From Sphingomonas sp. J315 (GTDB lineage Bacteria; Pseudomonadota; Alphaproteobacteria; Sphingomonadales; Sphingomonadaceae), in contig NZ_CP088296.1 in NCBI RefSeq assembly GCF_024666595.1, forward strand, positions 310,001 to 374,000: a DNA stretch of 64,000 nucleotides, written 5' to 3'. How positions within the stretch are numbered: the first letter of the stretch is position 1; each line of letters begins with the position of its first letter. This document shows, piece after piece, positions 40,044 through 49,688 of the stretch. The position numbers and the translations under genes are program-made. Below the pieces are notes generated by a model. The model did no database searches. It saw only the letters and a list, made by a program, of their open reading frames with translations, and had not been told where the DNA came from.

Positions 40044-40177
40044 GGGTGGGGAGGATCCTGCCGTGGTGTTATGAACGCGCCCTCCTTGCGCGATGAACGG
40101 CGCGGGTCAACCCCGCCCCTTGCGCTCGGGTGCGTGAGGCGTCACCACCTGTCACCAACGGAGGGGGAACTAGTTTC

Positions 40178-40633
40178 ATGCGTACCTATCTGGTCGTGAT
40201 CGACGAAAGCCCCGAGGCGCAGATCGCGCTCCGCTTTGCCGCACGCCGCGCGGTCAAGACCGGCGGCGGGGTCGAGATTCTCGCGCTGATTCCCAAGCCC
40301 GACTTCGTCCAGTGGGGCGGCGTGATGGCGACGATCGAGGAAGAGGCACGCCAGCGGGCCGAGGCTTTGGTCGCGGGCGCGGCGGGCACGCTGATCCAGG
40401 AATCGGGGCTGAAGCCAAGCATCACCGTGGTCGAGGGCGATGGTCCGAAGGTGATCCGCGAGATGATCGAGGCGAATCCGGAGATCGCCGCGCTGGTGCT
40501 CGGCGCTGCGGTCGGTGGCAAGCCCGGCCCGATCGTCACGCACTTCACCAGCGGCGACATGGCGGTCCTGCCGGTCCCGCTGATGATCATCCCAGGAAGC
40601 CTCGACCGCGAGGCGATCGACCGGCTAAGCTGA
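40178..40633 (+). CDS. universal stress protein (UspA family)
   Basis: 151 residues. MRTYLVVIDESPEAQIALRF start, EILALIPKPDFVQWGG, and a C-terminal half with LVLGAAVGGKPGPIVTHFTS and AVLPVPLMIIPGSLD. The Gly-rich stretch loosely resembles the ATP-binding G-X2-G-X9-G motif. ATG 40178 is chosen; GGAGGGGGAA precedes it at a longish distance. The next gene starts six bases after the stop, so it may be co-transcribed. Confidence 0.9.
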   Translation: MRTYLVVIDESPEAQIALRFAARRAVKTGGGVEILALIPKPDFVQWGGVMATIEEEARQRAEALVAGAAGTLIQESGLKPSITVVEGDGPKVIREMIEANPEIAALVLGAAVGGKPGPIVTHFTSGDMAVLPVPLMIIPGSLDREAIDRLS

Positions 40634-40639
40634 GGCCCT

Positions 40640-41955
40640 ATGCGAACCCTTCTTCTCCCTGCGCTGCTGATCGCAGCCCCTGCCGTCGCCCAGCAAAGGC
40701 CCGCCGACGCGCCGAGCCCTGAACGGCTCAAGGCCGACGTCGAAAAGCTGGTGAGCTTCGGCACACGCCATACGTTGTCTTCCCCCGACGATCCGGTGCG
40801 CGGCATCGGCGCGGCGCGCAAATGGGGGGCGGAGGAACTCGACCGGATCGGCGCGGCGTGCGGCAATTGCATCAAGGTCGCCCGGATCGGCCGCACCTTC
40901 ACCGGCCCGCGCGCGCCGAACGGGGTGGAGGTGGTCAACGTCCTCGGCTTTCAGGAGGGCGAGGACCCCAAGCGCGTTATCATCGTCCAGGGCCATATCG
41001 ATTCGCGCGTCAGCGACGTGATGGACTTCACCAGTGATGCGCCGGGTGCGAACGACGACGCGTCCGGCACTGCTCTGGTGATCGAGGCGGCACGCATCCT
41101 GTCGAAGCAGAAGCTCAAGGCGACGATCGTCTATGCCCTGCTGTCGGGCGAGGAACAGGGGCTGTGGGGCGGCACCTTGCTCGCCGAAACCGCTAAGGAG
41201 CGCGGATGGGAGGTGATCGCGGTCCTCAACAACGACATCGTCGGCAATACCGTCGGCCAGAACGGTGTGCGCGTCGCCGACCGCGTGCGCGTGTTCTCCG
41301 AAGGCATCCGCGCATCGGAGGACATTCCCGGCCAGCTCGGCCGGCGCGGCGATGGCGGCGAGGATGACGGCCCCAGCCGCGCGCTCGCCAAGGCGATCGA
41401 CAAGGTTGCCGACGGGATGCGCGAGAAGGACAAGGACGCGCTCGACGTGTTCGTCGTGCGGCGCCCCGACCGGTTCGGGCGCGGCGGGGATCACGAACCG
41501 TTCCTGCGCCTCGGCTATCCCGCCGTCCGCTTTTCGGTCGCGGCGGAGAATTACGACCAGCAGCACCAGACGCTGCGCACCGAAAATGGCCAGGTCTATG
41601 GCGACACGGTCGACAAGATGGACTTCCCTATCTGGCGAAGGTCACCGCGCTCAACGTCGCGACGATCCGCCGCCTCGCCAATGCACCATCGGCTCCGTCC
41701 GGCGTAGTCCTCGACGGCGCGGTGAGCGCGGATACCAAGGTGAAGTGGAACGCCGTCCCCGGCGCGCGCAGCTACAAGGTGTATTGGCGGCGCAACGACA
41801 CCCAGAATTGGGCCGAAGTGCGCGGCGTTGCCGGGCGGACCGAGACGGTGCTGAAGGACGTCGTCGTCGACGACCACTTCATCGGCGTGTCGGCGGTCGC
41901 GGCGGATGGCAGCGAGAGCATCGTGACGTTCGGGACGCGGCCGCCGCGGAACTAG
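40640..41955 (+). CDS. exported M28-family metallopeptidase with C-terminal Fn3-like domain, frameshifted
   Basis: Zinc-dependent aminopeptidase-like enzyme. Signal peptide MRTLLLPALLIAAPAVAQ. The M28 metal ligands are visible in VQGHIDSRVSD (His), PGANDDASGTALVIEAA (Asp), LLSGEEQGLWGG (catalytic Glu and ligand), NNDIVGN (Asp) and the late His in YDQQHQTLRT. At 41624-41632 (a CCC run) the frame changes; one missing C lets it continue as YLAKVTALNVATIRRLANAP and then an Fn3-like domain of about 75 residues (VKWNAVPGARSYKVYWRRND). The full product is about 438 residues. Confidence 0.83.
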
Positions 41956-41958
41956 GCT

Positions 41959-42854
41959 TTACCGACAGCAATCCTTGGTCGAACGCCGCACGACCGTCTT
42001 GCTCGGATAGCGGCGCACCGTCTTCACCGGCGTGCGATAGGTGCGGACCTCCTCGACCTCCTCGATCACCTCTTCGGTGACGGTGGTGGTCGTGGTCGCG
42101 CCCGACTGGATGACGATCGTCGTCACGGTCGGCCCGACCATGTAATAGCCACTGCCATGATAGCCGCGGGCGTAGCCGCCGCCCTGCGCGCCGCACGGGT
42201 TGGCGCAGGACGGCGGCGCATACCCCCCGGGTATGGGTGTGCGGGGATCGGCCGCCGGACATGACGGTCGTCCTCATAATCTTCATCGTCGTACTCGGGT
42301 GCGTCGTAGCGCGCGCCATAACCGCCGCCGCCGCCACCGCCGCCTCCGGCAGCCGCCGCTGCGGCATAGCCGCCGCCCGCAGTCGCCACCGCTGCGCCGC
42401 CACCACCGCCGCCATTCCAGTCGATACCGCTGACCGAATCCCACACCCGGCCATTGCCATCGGCGAGCACCGCGTCGTCATAGTAGCGCAGCCAGCCATA
42501 GCCATGCGGCGGGCGGCTCAGCCCCCAGCCCGACCAGTCGCTGATCCAGAAACCGCCGCCGATCCAATAGCTTGGCAGCGTCCAGCCGCGCACCGGGCGG
42601 CGATAGGCGCTCCACCCACCGGGCGCGCGCGTTCCGGCGTGCCAGCGCCCACCGATCATCGGCCCCCAGCGGCTACCGCTCTGCGTCGCGCGCGGCGGAT
42701 CGATCCGCGTCGCGGGGACCGAGCGCGCAGGATAACGCACTGGCTCGCGCTCGCGCTGCACCCATTGCCCGTCGCGCCACACGCGCTGCGCATCCGCAGG
42801 GGTCGCAACCGCGATGGTGGCGATCGACAGAGTGGCTAAGGTCAGAACACGCAT
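41959..42854 (-). CDS. exported RcnB-like protein, frameshifted
   Basis: About 298 residues. Signal peptide MRVLTLATLSIATIAVATPA. The RcnB-type core is WTLPSYWIGGGFWISDWSGW followed by RPPHGYGWLRYYDDAVLADG. Then come Gly/Ala-rich and Asp/Tyr-rich stretches (EYDDEDYEDDRHVRR) and a Cys-containing tail (TKDCCR). In E. coli RcnB affects Ni/Co homeostasis; the role here is unproven. The core and the tail are in different frames; the switch lies in a C6 run at 42223-42228, and one more base joins them. It converges with the M28 gene, three bases away. Confidence 0.75.
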
Positions 42855-42994
42855 GGGCACTACTCGCTGTTCGGGCGAGACGCGGCCATTCAAGCAGGGT
42901 AGAAAGGCCGCGCCTCTTTACAGATTCTTAACAGTGTTTGCGCGGCGTTCCCACCGCGCGTCGTGGTTAAGGAAGTCCCGATCCGGGGCAGGGA

Positions 42995-43480
42995 TTAACC
43001 TGCGATCCGGGGACCGAGCAGGGCCATCAACGCCTCGCAACCCGCGGCATCCTCGGCGTCGAACCGACCTGTCACCGGGCTATCGAGGTCGAGCACGCCG
43101 ATCAGCACGCCATCATGTACGATCGGGATGACCAGCTCGGCATTGCTCGCCGCATCGCACGCGATATGGCCGGGAAAGGCGTGCACGTCCTCGACCAGCT
43201 GCGTCTCGCGCGTCGCCGCCGCCGCGCCGCACACGCCTTTGCCGAACGCAATGCGGATGCATGCCGCCTTGCCCTGAAACGGGCCGAGCACCAACTCGCC
43301 GCCGACATTGCGATAGAAGCCCGCCCAGTTGAGGTCGGGCAGATATTGAGCGATCAAGGACGCGGCGTTGGCCATATTGGCGATGGCGTCGCTCTCTCCC
43401 GCCGTCAGCGCATCGAGCGCGGCATGAAGATCGCGATAGAGTTCGGCCTTGGACCCGGCGGCGATGTCGAAACTGTACAT
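42995..43480 (-). CDS. msrC: free methionine-(R)-sulfoxide reductase (GAF domain)
   Basis: 161 residues. Repairs free methionine-R-sulfoxide. The GAF fold contains LNWAGFYRNVGGELVLGPFQ. The catalytic cysteines lie in the usual pattern KAACIRIAFGKGVCGAAA and GHIACDAASNAELVIP. C-terminal VLIGVLDLDSP. Length and motifs match fRMsr. It is followed by a lipoprotein gene on the same strand upstream. Confidence 0.92.
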   Translation of the reverse strand: MYSFDIAAGSKAELYRDLHAALDALTAGESDAIANMANAASLIAQYLPDLNWAGFYRNVGGELVLGPFQGKAACIRIAFGKGVCGAAAATRETQLVEDVHAFPGHIACDAASNAELVIPIVHDGVLIGVLDLDSPVTGRFDAEDAAGCEALMALLGPRIAG

Positions 43481-43519
43481 GCGCCGCAGGTGGCGCGCGC
43501 CGCGCCACGATGCAAGGGT

Positions 43520-43954
43520 CTAGGGACAGCGCACCCGCGTCATTCCGTCCGATGTCACGCTGTTGCCGTCTGCCGACAGCATGAAGGTCCGTGTCGCATC
43601 CCAGGTCTCGCCCTCGCCGGTATAGCGGGCGCTCACCTTGATCTCGCCGCGCGTGCCGGTGACCCCGGTGACGCTGGCGCTGCTTTCGTAAAAGCGCAAT
43701 TCGCCGGGGGCGATGGTCAGCCGCGTCACGTCGTTTCCTTTTCCGCAGTCTGACGCCTTTGCGCTCCAGTCGCCCTGAAATGGCGCGGGAATGGTGTCGG
43801 TGCCACTGACGGGGACCGGACTCGGCTCGACCGGGTCGGGCAGGCTCAGCGGCTCCGCCTCCTGCATATTGTTCTGAGTGACATCGTCGAGCACCGGCTC
43901 CTGCGAGCAGGCGGCGACAAGGGCGAGCGGAAGCATCAGGGTCAGTCGGATCAT
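43520..43954 (-). CDS. putative lipoprotein
   Basis: 144 residues. Signal peptide MIRLTLMLPLALVAACSQEP with a lipobox (LVAAC, acylated Cys about residue 16). A Pro/Ser-rich linker (PVEPSPVPVSGT) precedes a beta-rich domain (QGDWSAKASDCGKGNDVTRL, WDATRTFMLSADGNSVTSDG). No known family. ATG 43954 is the start because the frame upstream is the arfB shadow. Confidence 0.72.
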   Translation of the reverse strand: MIRLTLMLPLALVAACSQEPVLDDVTQNNMQEAEPLSLPDPVEPSPVPVSGTDTIPAPFQGDWSAKASDCGKGNDVTRLTIAPGELRFYESSASVTGVTGTRGEIKVSARYTGEGETWDATRTFMLSADGNSVTSDGMTRVRCP

Positions 43955-43997
43955 CGCGCGCCAACGCACGGCACGGCGCGATCGTTGCGCGTCAGGA

Positions 43998-44402
43998 TCA
44001 ATCGAGCTGAACTCTGCCCCGCCCCGCCTTGATCGCCGACCGCCCCTTCTTCTCGTCCACCCGCCGCGCCTTGGCGGCCTTGCCCGGCTTGGTCTTGATC
44101 CGCCGCGCCTGACGCTCATGGGCTTTCTCGATCAGCTCCAGCACGCGCGCACGTGCGTCCTCGCGATTTGCGTCCTGCGTGCGAAACTTGCGCGCAGTGA
44201 CGACCAGCTCGCCGCCTGACGTCATCTTGCTCCCGGCAAGCTCCTTGAGCTTGGCATAGGCATAGGGTGGCAAGCCCAGCGCGAACACATTGACGCGCAG
44301 CTGCACCGCGGTCGACACCTTGTTGACATTCTGCCCGCCCGGCCCCGACGCGGCGAGGAACTTTTCCTCGACGATCGCGGCCTCGGGCAGCTCAATCGGC
44401 AT
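43998..44402 (-). CDS. arfB: alternative ribosome-rescue factor ArfB (YaeJ)
   Basis: 134 residues. Frees stalled ribosomes lacking a stop codon. The peptidyl-tRNA hydrolase motif GPGGQNVNK contains the GGQ tripeptide, and the Lys/Arg-rich tail (RQARRIKTKPGKAAKARRVD) enters the mRNA channel. ATG 44402 overlaps the rluA-like gene by 11 bases. Confidence 0.93.
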   Translation of the reverse strand: MPIELPEAAIVEEKFLAASGPGGQNVNKVSTAVQLRVNVFALGLPPYAYAKLKELAGSKMTSGGELVVTARKFRTQDANREDARARVLELIEKAHERQARRIKTKPGKAAKARRVDEKKGRSAIKAGRGRVQLD

Positions 44403-45063
44403 CGTCAGTCTGCCCGCCGGCAAAGCCCAGCGCGCGGAACGCATCCGGCGTCGGCGCCTCGGCATGGATGTCGGGCTTGCCCGGACGCGGCACGGTCAGT
44501 TGCGCGGCGTGCAGCATCATCTTGCGCCCGTTGGCGACGCCGTAAACCGGGTCGCCGGTGATCGGGAAGCCCAGCCCCTCGGCGGCATGGACGCGGATCT
44601 GATGGGTGCGCCCGGTTTCCGGGTAAAAGGCGATGAACGCGCGCCCATCCTTGCTCGCCAGCATCCGCCAGCGGGTCCGCGCCGCCTTGCCGTTTGCGCC
44701 GCCGGTCATCCGCCAGCCGCGCTCGGCGCTCGACACCTTGATCAGCGGCAGGTCGATCAGCCCCGACGGCGCGTCGGGGATGCCGTCGATCACCGCGAGG
44801 TAGCGCTTGGTCACCTGCCCGGCCTCGAACGCCTGCTGGAACCGGGCATGCGCCTTGGGATTGCGCGCGAGGAGCAAGCAGCCGCTGGTATCGCGATCGA
44901 GCCGGTGGACCGGCGTCGGCCAGCGCTGAAACCCGAAGGTCAGGTTGCCGAGATGATTTTCAAGGCTGATCGACCCGTCGCGCGGCGGATCGACTGGAAG
45001 CCCGGCGGGCTTGTCGAGGACGATCGCCTCGCCATCGATGAATAGTACGTGATCCTGGATCAT
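44392..45063 (-). CDS. RluA-family RNA pseudouridine synthase
   Basis: 223 residues. The catalytic motif TPVHRLDRDTSGCLLLARN contains the essential aspartate. No N-terminal S4 domain is visible, resembling the RluA/TruC subgroup of short enzymes. GRTHQIRVHAAEGLGFPITG is the second family block. The rRNA or tRNA target is not deducible. It overlaps arfB. Confidence 0.9.
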   Translation of the reverse strand: MIQDHVLFIDGEAIVLDKPAGLPVDPPRDGSISLENHLGNLTFGFQRWPTPVHRLDRDTSGCLLLARNPKAHARFQQAFEAGQVTKRYLAVIDGIPDAPSGLIDLPLIKVSSAERGWRMTGGANGKAARTRWRMLASKDGRAFIAFYPETGRTHQIRVHAAEGLGFPITGDPVYGVANGRKMMLHAAQLTVPRPGKPDIHAEAPTPDAFRALGFAGGQTDDAD

Positions 45064-45108
45064 ACCGCCCCCTTGCGGGAAGTGGCGGCGAACCGCAATG
45101 CGGAAGGG

Positions 45109-47235
45109 TCAGGCGCCCGAGGTGGCGAAGGCCGGCAGCCCCAGCCGGACATCGCGATGCGTCGGCTGCATCGCACCGCCCTCGACCGGGCGCTGCAGCA
45201 CCAGTCCGGTCTGGCTCAGCATCGTCGCCGACACCTGATAACGCGGGCGATATCCGCCCTGCCCGTCGCTCGCCAGCGCTTCGTCGAACTCGACGCCCTG
45301 ATGATCGTGGTGCGACCGCCGTACCGTCGCCAGCATCCAGCGCCGATCGCCGAAATCGACGACGAAGCGCGTCCCCACCGGCACCCCCACAATCCCCTGG
45401 ATCAGCGCCCCGGTGCTCGACAGGTTGCGCAGGATCACCGGGTAATAATGGTCGTCATGCACCGCCCCGATCCGGCGGAAAGTGGCAAGGCGATGCTCGC
45501 GCTGCTTGGCCGGGCCGATCGGCTGGATTTCCCATGCGCCACCGATCACGGCGTTGGACACGGTCTGGGCGCAGACGGGCAGGCTGTAGAGATAGCCCTG
45601 GATCAGCCCCACGCCCAATGCGCGCATCGTCTCGAGCTGGTCGACCGTCTCGACCCCCTCGGCGGTGGTATCCATGCCCAGCGCGTTGGCGAGCGCGACG
45701 ATCGCGGTGATGATCGCGCTGTTGCGCGACTTGGGGTCGGATGCGTCGCGGACAAAGCTCTGATCGATCTTTATCTTGTCGAACGGCGCGCTCTTCAGAT
45801 AGCCGAGCGAGGAATAGCCGGTGCCGAAATCGTCGAGCGCCAGCCGCACGCCGATCTTCTTCAGCGTCTCGAACATCTTGTCGGCCTGCTCGCCGCTGTC
45901 GAGGAAGACGCTCTCGGTGATCTCCAGCTCCAACCGGTCGGGACGCAGCCCCGATGCTGCAAGCGCGCTGACCACAATCTGCGGCAGATTGGGGTTGGCA
46001 AACTGGATCGGCGAGACATTGACCGCGACCCGCAGGTCGCCGGGCCAGCCCGCCGCATCCATGCACGCCTGACGCAGAGTCCATTCGCCCAGCCGGACGA
46101 TCAGGTTGGTTTCCTCGGCGATCGGGATGAACAGCGCCGGCGAAATGCGCCCGCGCGTCGGGTGATTCCAGCGCAACAGCGCCTCGAACCCCGCCACCCG
46201 GTTGGAATTTGCGGCGACCAAAGGCTGGTAATTGACCTCCAACTGGCCGCGATCGAGCGCGTCGAGCAGGTCCTGCTCGACCGAGCGCCGGTCCTCGGCG
46301 GCCTCGGCCATGTCCTGGGTGAAGAAGCGCGCACAACCGCGCCCCGCCCGCTTCGCGGCGTAGAGCGCCAGATCGGCGTTGCGCGCGATTCCCTCGGGCG
46401 TTTCGTCACCCTGATCGCACCGCACGATGCCGATCGACGCGCCGATCACGCACCGGCTGTCGCCCAGAAAATAGGGCTTGGACAGCCCTTCGATCATCGA
46501 CGCCGCCGTCTGTTCGAGCGCCTCGCGCCCCGGACAGGTCGGGAAGACGATCAGGAACTCGTCACCGCCAATCCGCCCGATGCAATCGATATTGGCAATC
46601 TCCCGTTTCAGCCGATCTGCGACCTGGATCAGCAACTGGTCGCCCGCCGGATGACCCAGCGTGTCGTTGACCTGCTTGAACCGATCGAGATCGATCAGCA
46701 GGACCGAAAAAGGCGTCGCCTCGCGCGCGGTCGCGGCCACCGCAATCGCCTGCTCGACCAATGTCGCCATGCCGCGTCGGTTGCGCAGCCCCGTCACCGT
46801 GTCATAGCTGGCGAGCCGCGCGATTTCCCCCGCCGACTGCTCGATCGCGGTCACATCAGCGCCTACCCCGCGAAACCCGATGAAGTTGCCCTGTGCGTCG
46901 AGCTGCGGGCTGCCCGAAATCGTCCAGATCCGCTCGTCGGGATCGACCGGGCATCGGACATTGACCGCGCGGAACGGCTTGCGCCGCGCGACTGCATAGC
47001 CGATCGAGCCGCCGGCATCGGTCGACAGACCCTCGGCACGGAACATGTCGGTCAGGTCGCGACCGACCAGCCCCTCGGCGGGGGTCGTCAGTTCTCCCGC
47101 CAGCCACTCGCTGAGATACGCGATGCGACCATCGGCGTCGGTGGACCAGAACCAGTTGGTGCGCAGCGTCTCGACCGACCCCAATATGTCGGGTGCATTG
47201 GTCCGGGGCCCGGGCTGAGCAGCATCCACGCGCAT
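45109..47235 (-). CDS. PAS-GGDEF-EAL-PilZ cyclic-di-GMP protein
   Basis: Cyclic-di-GMP turnover and binding protein of about 708 residues. A PAS-like sensor at about 20-125 (NWFWSTDADGRIAYLS). A diguanylate-cyclase domain at about 140-290 with an intact GGDEF (CIGRIGGDEFLIVF). An EAL phosphodiesterase at about 310-555 with FEALLRWNHP, DDFGTGYSSLGYLKSAPFD and a conserved glutamate near TAEGVET. A PilZ-like C-terminus at about 590-680 (RNLSSTGALIQ). Both enzyme motifs look intact, so the net direction cannot be inferred. ATG 47235 (MRVDAAQPG) is preferred; ATG 47316 is possible. Transmembrane helices are absent. Confidence 0.9.
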   Translation of the reverse strand: MRVDAAQPGPRTNAPDILGSVETLRTNWFWSTDADGRIAYLSEWLAGELTTPAEGLVGRDLTDMFRAEGLSTDAGGSIGYAVARRKPFRAVNVRCPVDPDERIWTISGSPQLDAQGNFIGFRGVGADVTAIEQSAGEIARLASYDTVTGLRNRRGMATLVEQAIAVAATAREATPFSVLLIDLDRFKQVNDTLGHPAGDQLLIQVADRLKREIANIDCIGRIGGDEFLIVFPTCPGREALEQTAASMIEGLSKPYFLGDSRCVIGASIGIVRCDQGDETPEGIARNADLALYAAKRAGRGCARFFTQDMAEAAEDRRSVEQDLLDALDRGQLEVNYQPLVAANSNRVAGFEALLRWNHPTRGRISPALFIPIAEETNLIVRLGEWTLRQACMDAAGWPGDLRVAVNVSPIQFANPNLPQIVVSALAASGLRPDRLELEITESVFLDSGEQADKMFETLKKIGVRLALDDFGTGYSSLGYLKSAPFDKIKIDQSFVRDASDPKSRNSAIITAIVALANALGMDTTAEGVETVDQLETMRALGVGLIQGYLYSLPVCAQTVSNAVIGGAWEIQPIGPAKQREHRLATFRRIGAVHDDHYYPVILRNLSSTGALIQGIVGVPVGTRFVVDFGDRRWMLATVRRSHHDHQGVEFDEALASDGQGGYRPRYQVSATMLSQTGLVLQRPVEGGAMQPTHRDVRLGLPAFATSGA

Positions 47236-47352
47236 CTTGCGCTGTTCGCGAAGTCCTGCCCCCCAGCACGTCCGTATTCGGCTCCATCGTCCGGCGCGTT
47301 GCGCGCTCGGGACCATGCCTAGTGCTGAAGCCGTTTCGAACTGGTGAATGGC

Positions 47353-48141
47353 TTACCCAAAGCGGTAAGCGTCCATCGCCAATACGCCATAGGTGTAGCT
47401 GTGGTGCAGCCGCTCGGCCTGCGCCCCGCCCGCCCCCATCGCGGTGAACAGGGGGAGGATATGGTCCATCGTCGGATGGTTCTGACGGCCGTGCGGCCCG
47501 CGCTCGACCGCGTTGAGCACCGCATCGGTGTCCCCGGCGTCGAACCGGTCCTTCACCCAGTCGGCAAAGTCGGATGTCCATTCGGGGATCGGTGCGTCAT
47601 GGTTGCGCCCTTCGATGAAAATCGCACGAAGATTATGGGTGAGGCTGCCGGACCCGATGATCAGCACATTGCGTTCGCGCAGCGGCGCGATCGCCTGACC
47701 AATGCGGTGGTGCCATTCGGGCGGATGCGCGCTGCTGATCGACAGTTGCACGACTGGGATGTCGGCGTCGGGCCAGGCCAACATCAGCGGCACCCAAGCT
47801 CCATGGTCCAGCCCGCGCGCGGGGTCGAGGAACACAGGATGCCCGGCATCGGCAACCATCTGCGCGACCGCTTCGGCCAGCGCCGGATCGCCCTTTGCCG
47901 GGTAGCGCAGGTCGAATAATTTCTGCGGAAAGCCGCCGAAATCGTGGATCGTCGGCAGGTCGCCGCCCGACGTCACCACCGCCTCCGCCATATCGTGATG
48001 CGCGGAGATCATCAGGATCGCGTCGGGCCGTGCGACCTGCGATGCCAGCCCGGCAAGGAAATCTCGCGCCGGACTGGGTTCGAACATGATCATCGGCGAG
48101 CCGTGCGACACGAACAGGGCGGGTTGTACGGCGCGCGTCAT
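47353..48141 (-). CDS. ygiD: 4,5-DOPA dioxygenase extradiol-like protein
   Basis: 262 residues. LigB/DODA family with the N-terminal FVSHGSP, HH in ISAHHDMAE, and later DHGAWVPLML and GSGSLTHNLRAI, which supply the metal histidines and a catalytic His. In E. coli YgiD opens L-DOPA in vitro; the real substrate is unknown. ATG 48141 is chosen; its start lies two bases from the wrbA stop. Together with wrbA and pirin, divergent from a LysR gene. Confidence 0.9.
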   Translation of the reverse strand: MTRAVQPALFVSHGSPMIMFEPSPARDFLAGLASQVARPDAILMISAHHDMAEAVVTSGGDLPTIHDFGGFPQKLFDLRYPAKGDPALAEAVAQMVADAGHPVFLDPARGLDHGAWVPLMLAWPDADIPVVQLSISSAHPPEWHHRIGQAIAPLRERNVLIIGSGSLTHNLRAIFIEGRNHDAPIPEWTSDFADWVKDRFDAGDTDAVLNAVERGPHGRQNHPTMDHILPLFTAMGAGGAQAERLHHSYTYGVLAMDAYRFG

Positions 48142-48142
48142 G

Positions 48143-48745
48143 TCAGGCGGCCAGCTTTGCCGCGACTTCGGCGATGCGCTTGCCCTGATAGCGTGCGCCC
48201 GCCAGATCGATCTCGCTCGGCATGCGGCTGCCGTCGCCGCCCGCCACGGTGGTCGCGCCATAGGGCGCGCCGCCCAGCACTTCGTCGATCTTCATCTGGT
48301 CGGCATGGCCATAATCGAGGCCGACGATGGTCAGGCCGAAGTGCAGCAGATTGGTGATGATGCTGAACAAGGTCGTCTCGTTGCCGCCATGCTGGGTGGC
48401 CGAGGAGGTGAAGGCACCGCCCACCTTGCCATGCAGCGCGCCCTGATACCACACGCCGCCGGCGGTGTCCCAGAAGCTCGCCATCTGGCTCGCCATGCGG
48501 CCAAAGCGGGTCGGCGACCCGACGATGATCGCGTCATACTCCTTGAGCGCGTCGGGGCCGTCGATCAGTGGATGCGCGCTGTCGGTCTTGAACCCGGCGG
48601 CAGCGACCACGGCTTCCGGCGCGGTTTCGGGGACACGGCGGATATCGACGGTCGCGCCGGTCGAACGCGCGCCTTCGGCAACGGCTTCGGCCATTGCCTC
48701 GATATGGCCGTAGGACGAGTAATAGAGCACCAGAACCTTGGTCAC
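48143..48745 (-). CDS. wrbA: NAD(P)H:quinone oxidoreductase WrbA
   Basis: 200 residues. FMN flavodoxin-like quinone reductase that makes two-electron reductions. [16 protein letters not shown] is the FMN phosphate loop, [20 protein letters not shown] and [16 protein letters not shown] are WrbA blocks. Middle gene of pirin-wrbA-ygiD. Confidence 0.95.
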   Translation of the reverse strand: MTKVLVLYYSSYGHIEAMAEAVAEGARSTGATVDIRRVPETAPEAVVAAAGFKTDSAHPLIDGPDALKEYDAIIVGSPTRFGRMASQMASFWDTAGGVWYQGALHGKVGGAFTSSATQHGGNETTLFSIITNLLHFGLTIVGLDYGHADQMKIDEVLGGAPYGATTVAGGDGSRMPSEIDLAGARYQGKRIAEVAAKLAA

Positions 48746-48829
48746 GGCGTGTCTCCTTGGATAGCGATGAAAAGGGGTGGAGCGGCCCGCCTTGGGAGGG
48801 GGAGGTTGCGGACCGCTCCGGGGGTCTGT

Positions 48830-49552
48830 CTAGTCGGAATCGACCAGGACGATTTCGGCGTCCTCGATCGCGATAATCGTGACGGTTTGCCCACCACTCA
48901 GCGCGGCGCCGTCGCGGGCGTTGAACGTCTGCGCGCCTGCCCCGGCCTCCGGGCCGGGGTCGATCTCGATCTTGCCGACCGCCGGGACGAGATAGGCGTG
49001 CCGCCCCTCACCCACGATATGCGTCACGCTCTCACCGGCCTTGATCGTCGCACCCAGGACGCGGGCATCGGCGCGGATCGGCAGCGCGTCAGTGTCCTCC
49101 GCATAGCCGCTCGCCAGAGTCACGAACTTGCCGGACCGCTCGCCCTTGGGGAACGGCTTCGCGCCCCAGCTCGGCGCACCGCCCGCTTCGCGCGGCATGA
49201 TCCAGATCTGGAACAGCGTCGTCGTGACCGGCTCCAGATTATATTCCGCGTGACGCACGCCGGTTCCCGCGCTCATCACCTGAACGTCGCCCGCGCCGGT
49301 CTTGCCCTGGTTGCCCATCGAATCCTGATGGGTGATCGCGCCGGTGCGGACATAGGTGATGATTTCCATGTCCTTGTGGGGGTGTGGCGGAAAGCCACTA
49401 TTCGGGCCGATCTCGTCGTCATTCCAGACCCGGATCGCACCCCATCCCATGCGGGCGGGGTCATAGTAATTGGCGAAGCTGAAATGATGCCGCGCGTTGA
49501 GCCACCCGTGATCGGCATGGCCCAAACTGTCGAACGAACGCTTCTCGATCAT
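48830..49552 (-). CDS. pirin family protein (YhhW-like)
   Basis: 240 residues. Cupin with HADHGWLNARHHFSF and the metal-ligand block FPPHPHKDMEIITYV (two His plus Glu downstream); GTGVRHAEYN is the third. YhhW-type pirins can cleave quercetin, so aromatic or flavonoid chemistry fits with the dioxygenase and quinone reductase next to it. ATG 49552 was chosen after an SD-like AGGAGG. Divergent from LysR. Confidence 0.93.
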   Translation of the reverse strand: MIEKRSFDSLGHADHGWLNARHHFSFANYYDPARMGWGAIRVWNDDEIGPNSGFPPHPHKDMEIITYVRTGAITHQDSMGNQGKTGAGDVQVMSAGTGVRHAEYNLEPVTTTLFQIWIMPREAGGAPSWGAKPFPKGERSGKFVTLASGYAEDTDALPIRADARVLGATIKAGESVTHIVGEGRHAYLVPAVGKIEIDPGPEAGAGAQTFNARDGAALSGGQTVTIIAIEDAEIVLVDSD

Positions 49553-49605
49553 GAGAACCTCCTTGCTTGAGGGCCAAGATAGGCATGACGAGAGAGTCGT
49601 AAATG

Positions 49606-49630
49606 GAAACGTTTGAAACGGATCGTTTTG
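49606..49630. promoter_or_regulatory. candidate LysR operator in the pirin-LysR gap
   Basis: AAACGTTTGAAACGGATCGTTT contains nested symmetrical sequence: AAACGTTT and AAACG-GAT-CGTTT. The AT-rich dyad lies in the 136-base divergent gap, about 55 bases before each gene, where LysR regulators usually bind. Confidence 0.45.
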
Positions 49631-49688
49631 TATTTTATGCATTCAGTCCCCTGCGAAAGCAGAGGAACAACGCGCACAGGAGTTGCCA

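Noticed and set aside
45049..47322. 757-codon plus-strand frame over the GGDEF-EAL gene
   Set aside because: Antisense shadow of intact GGDEF/EAL motifs.
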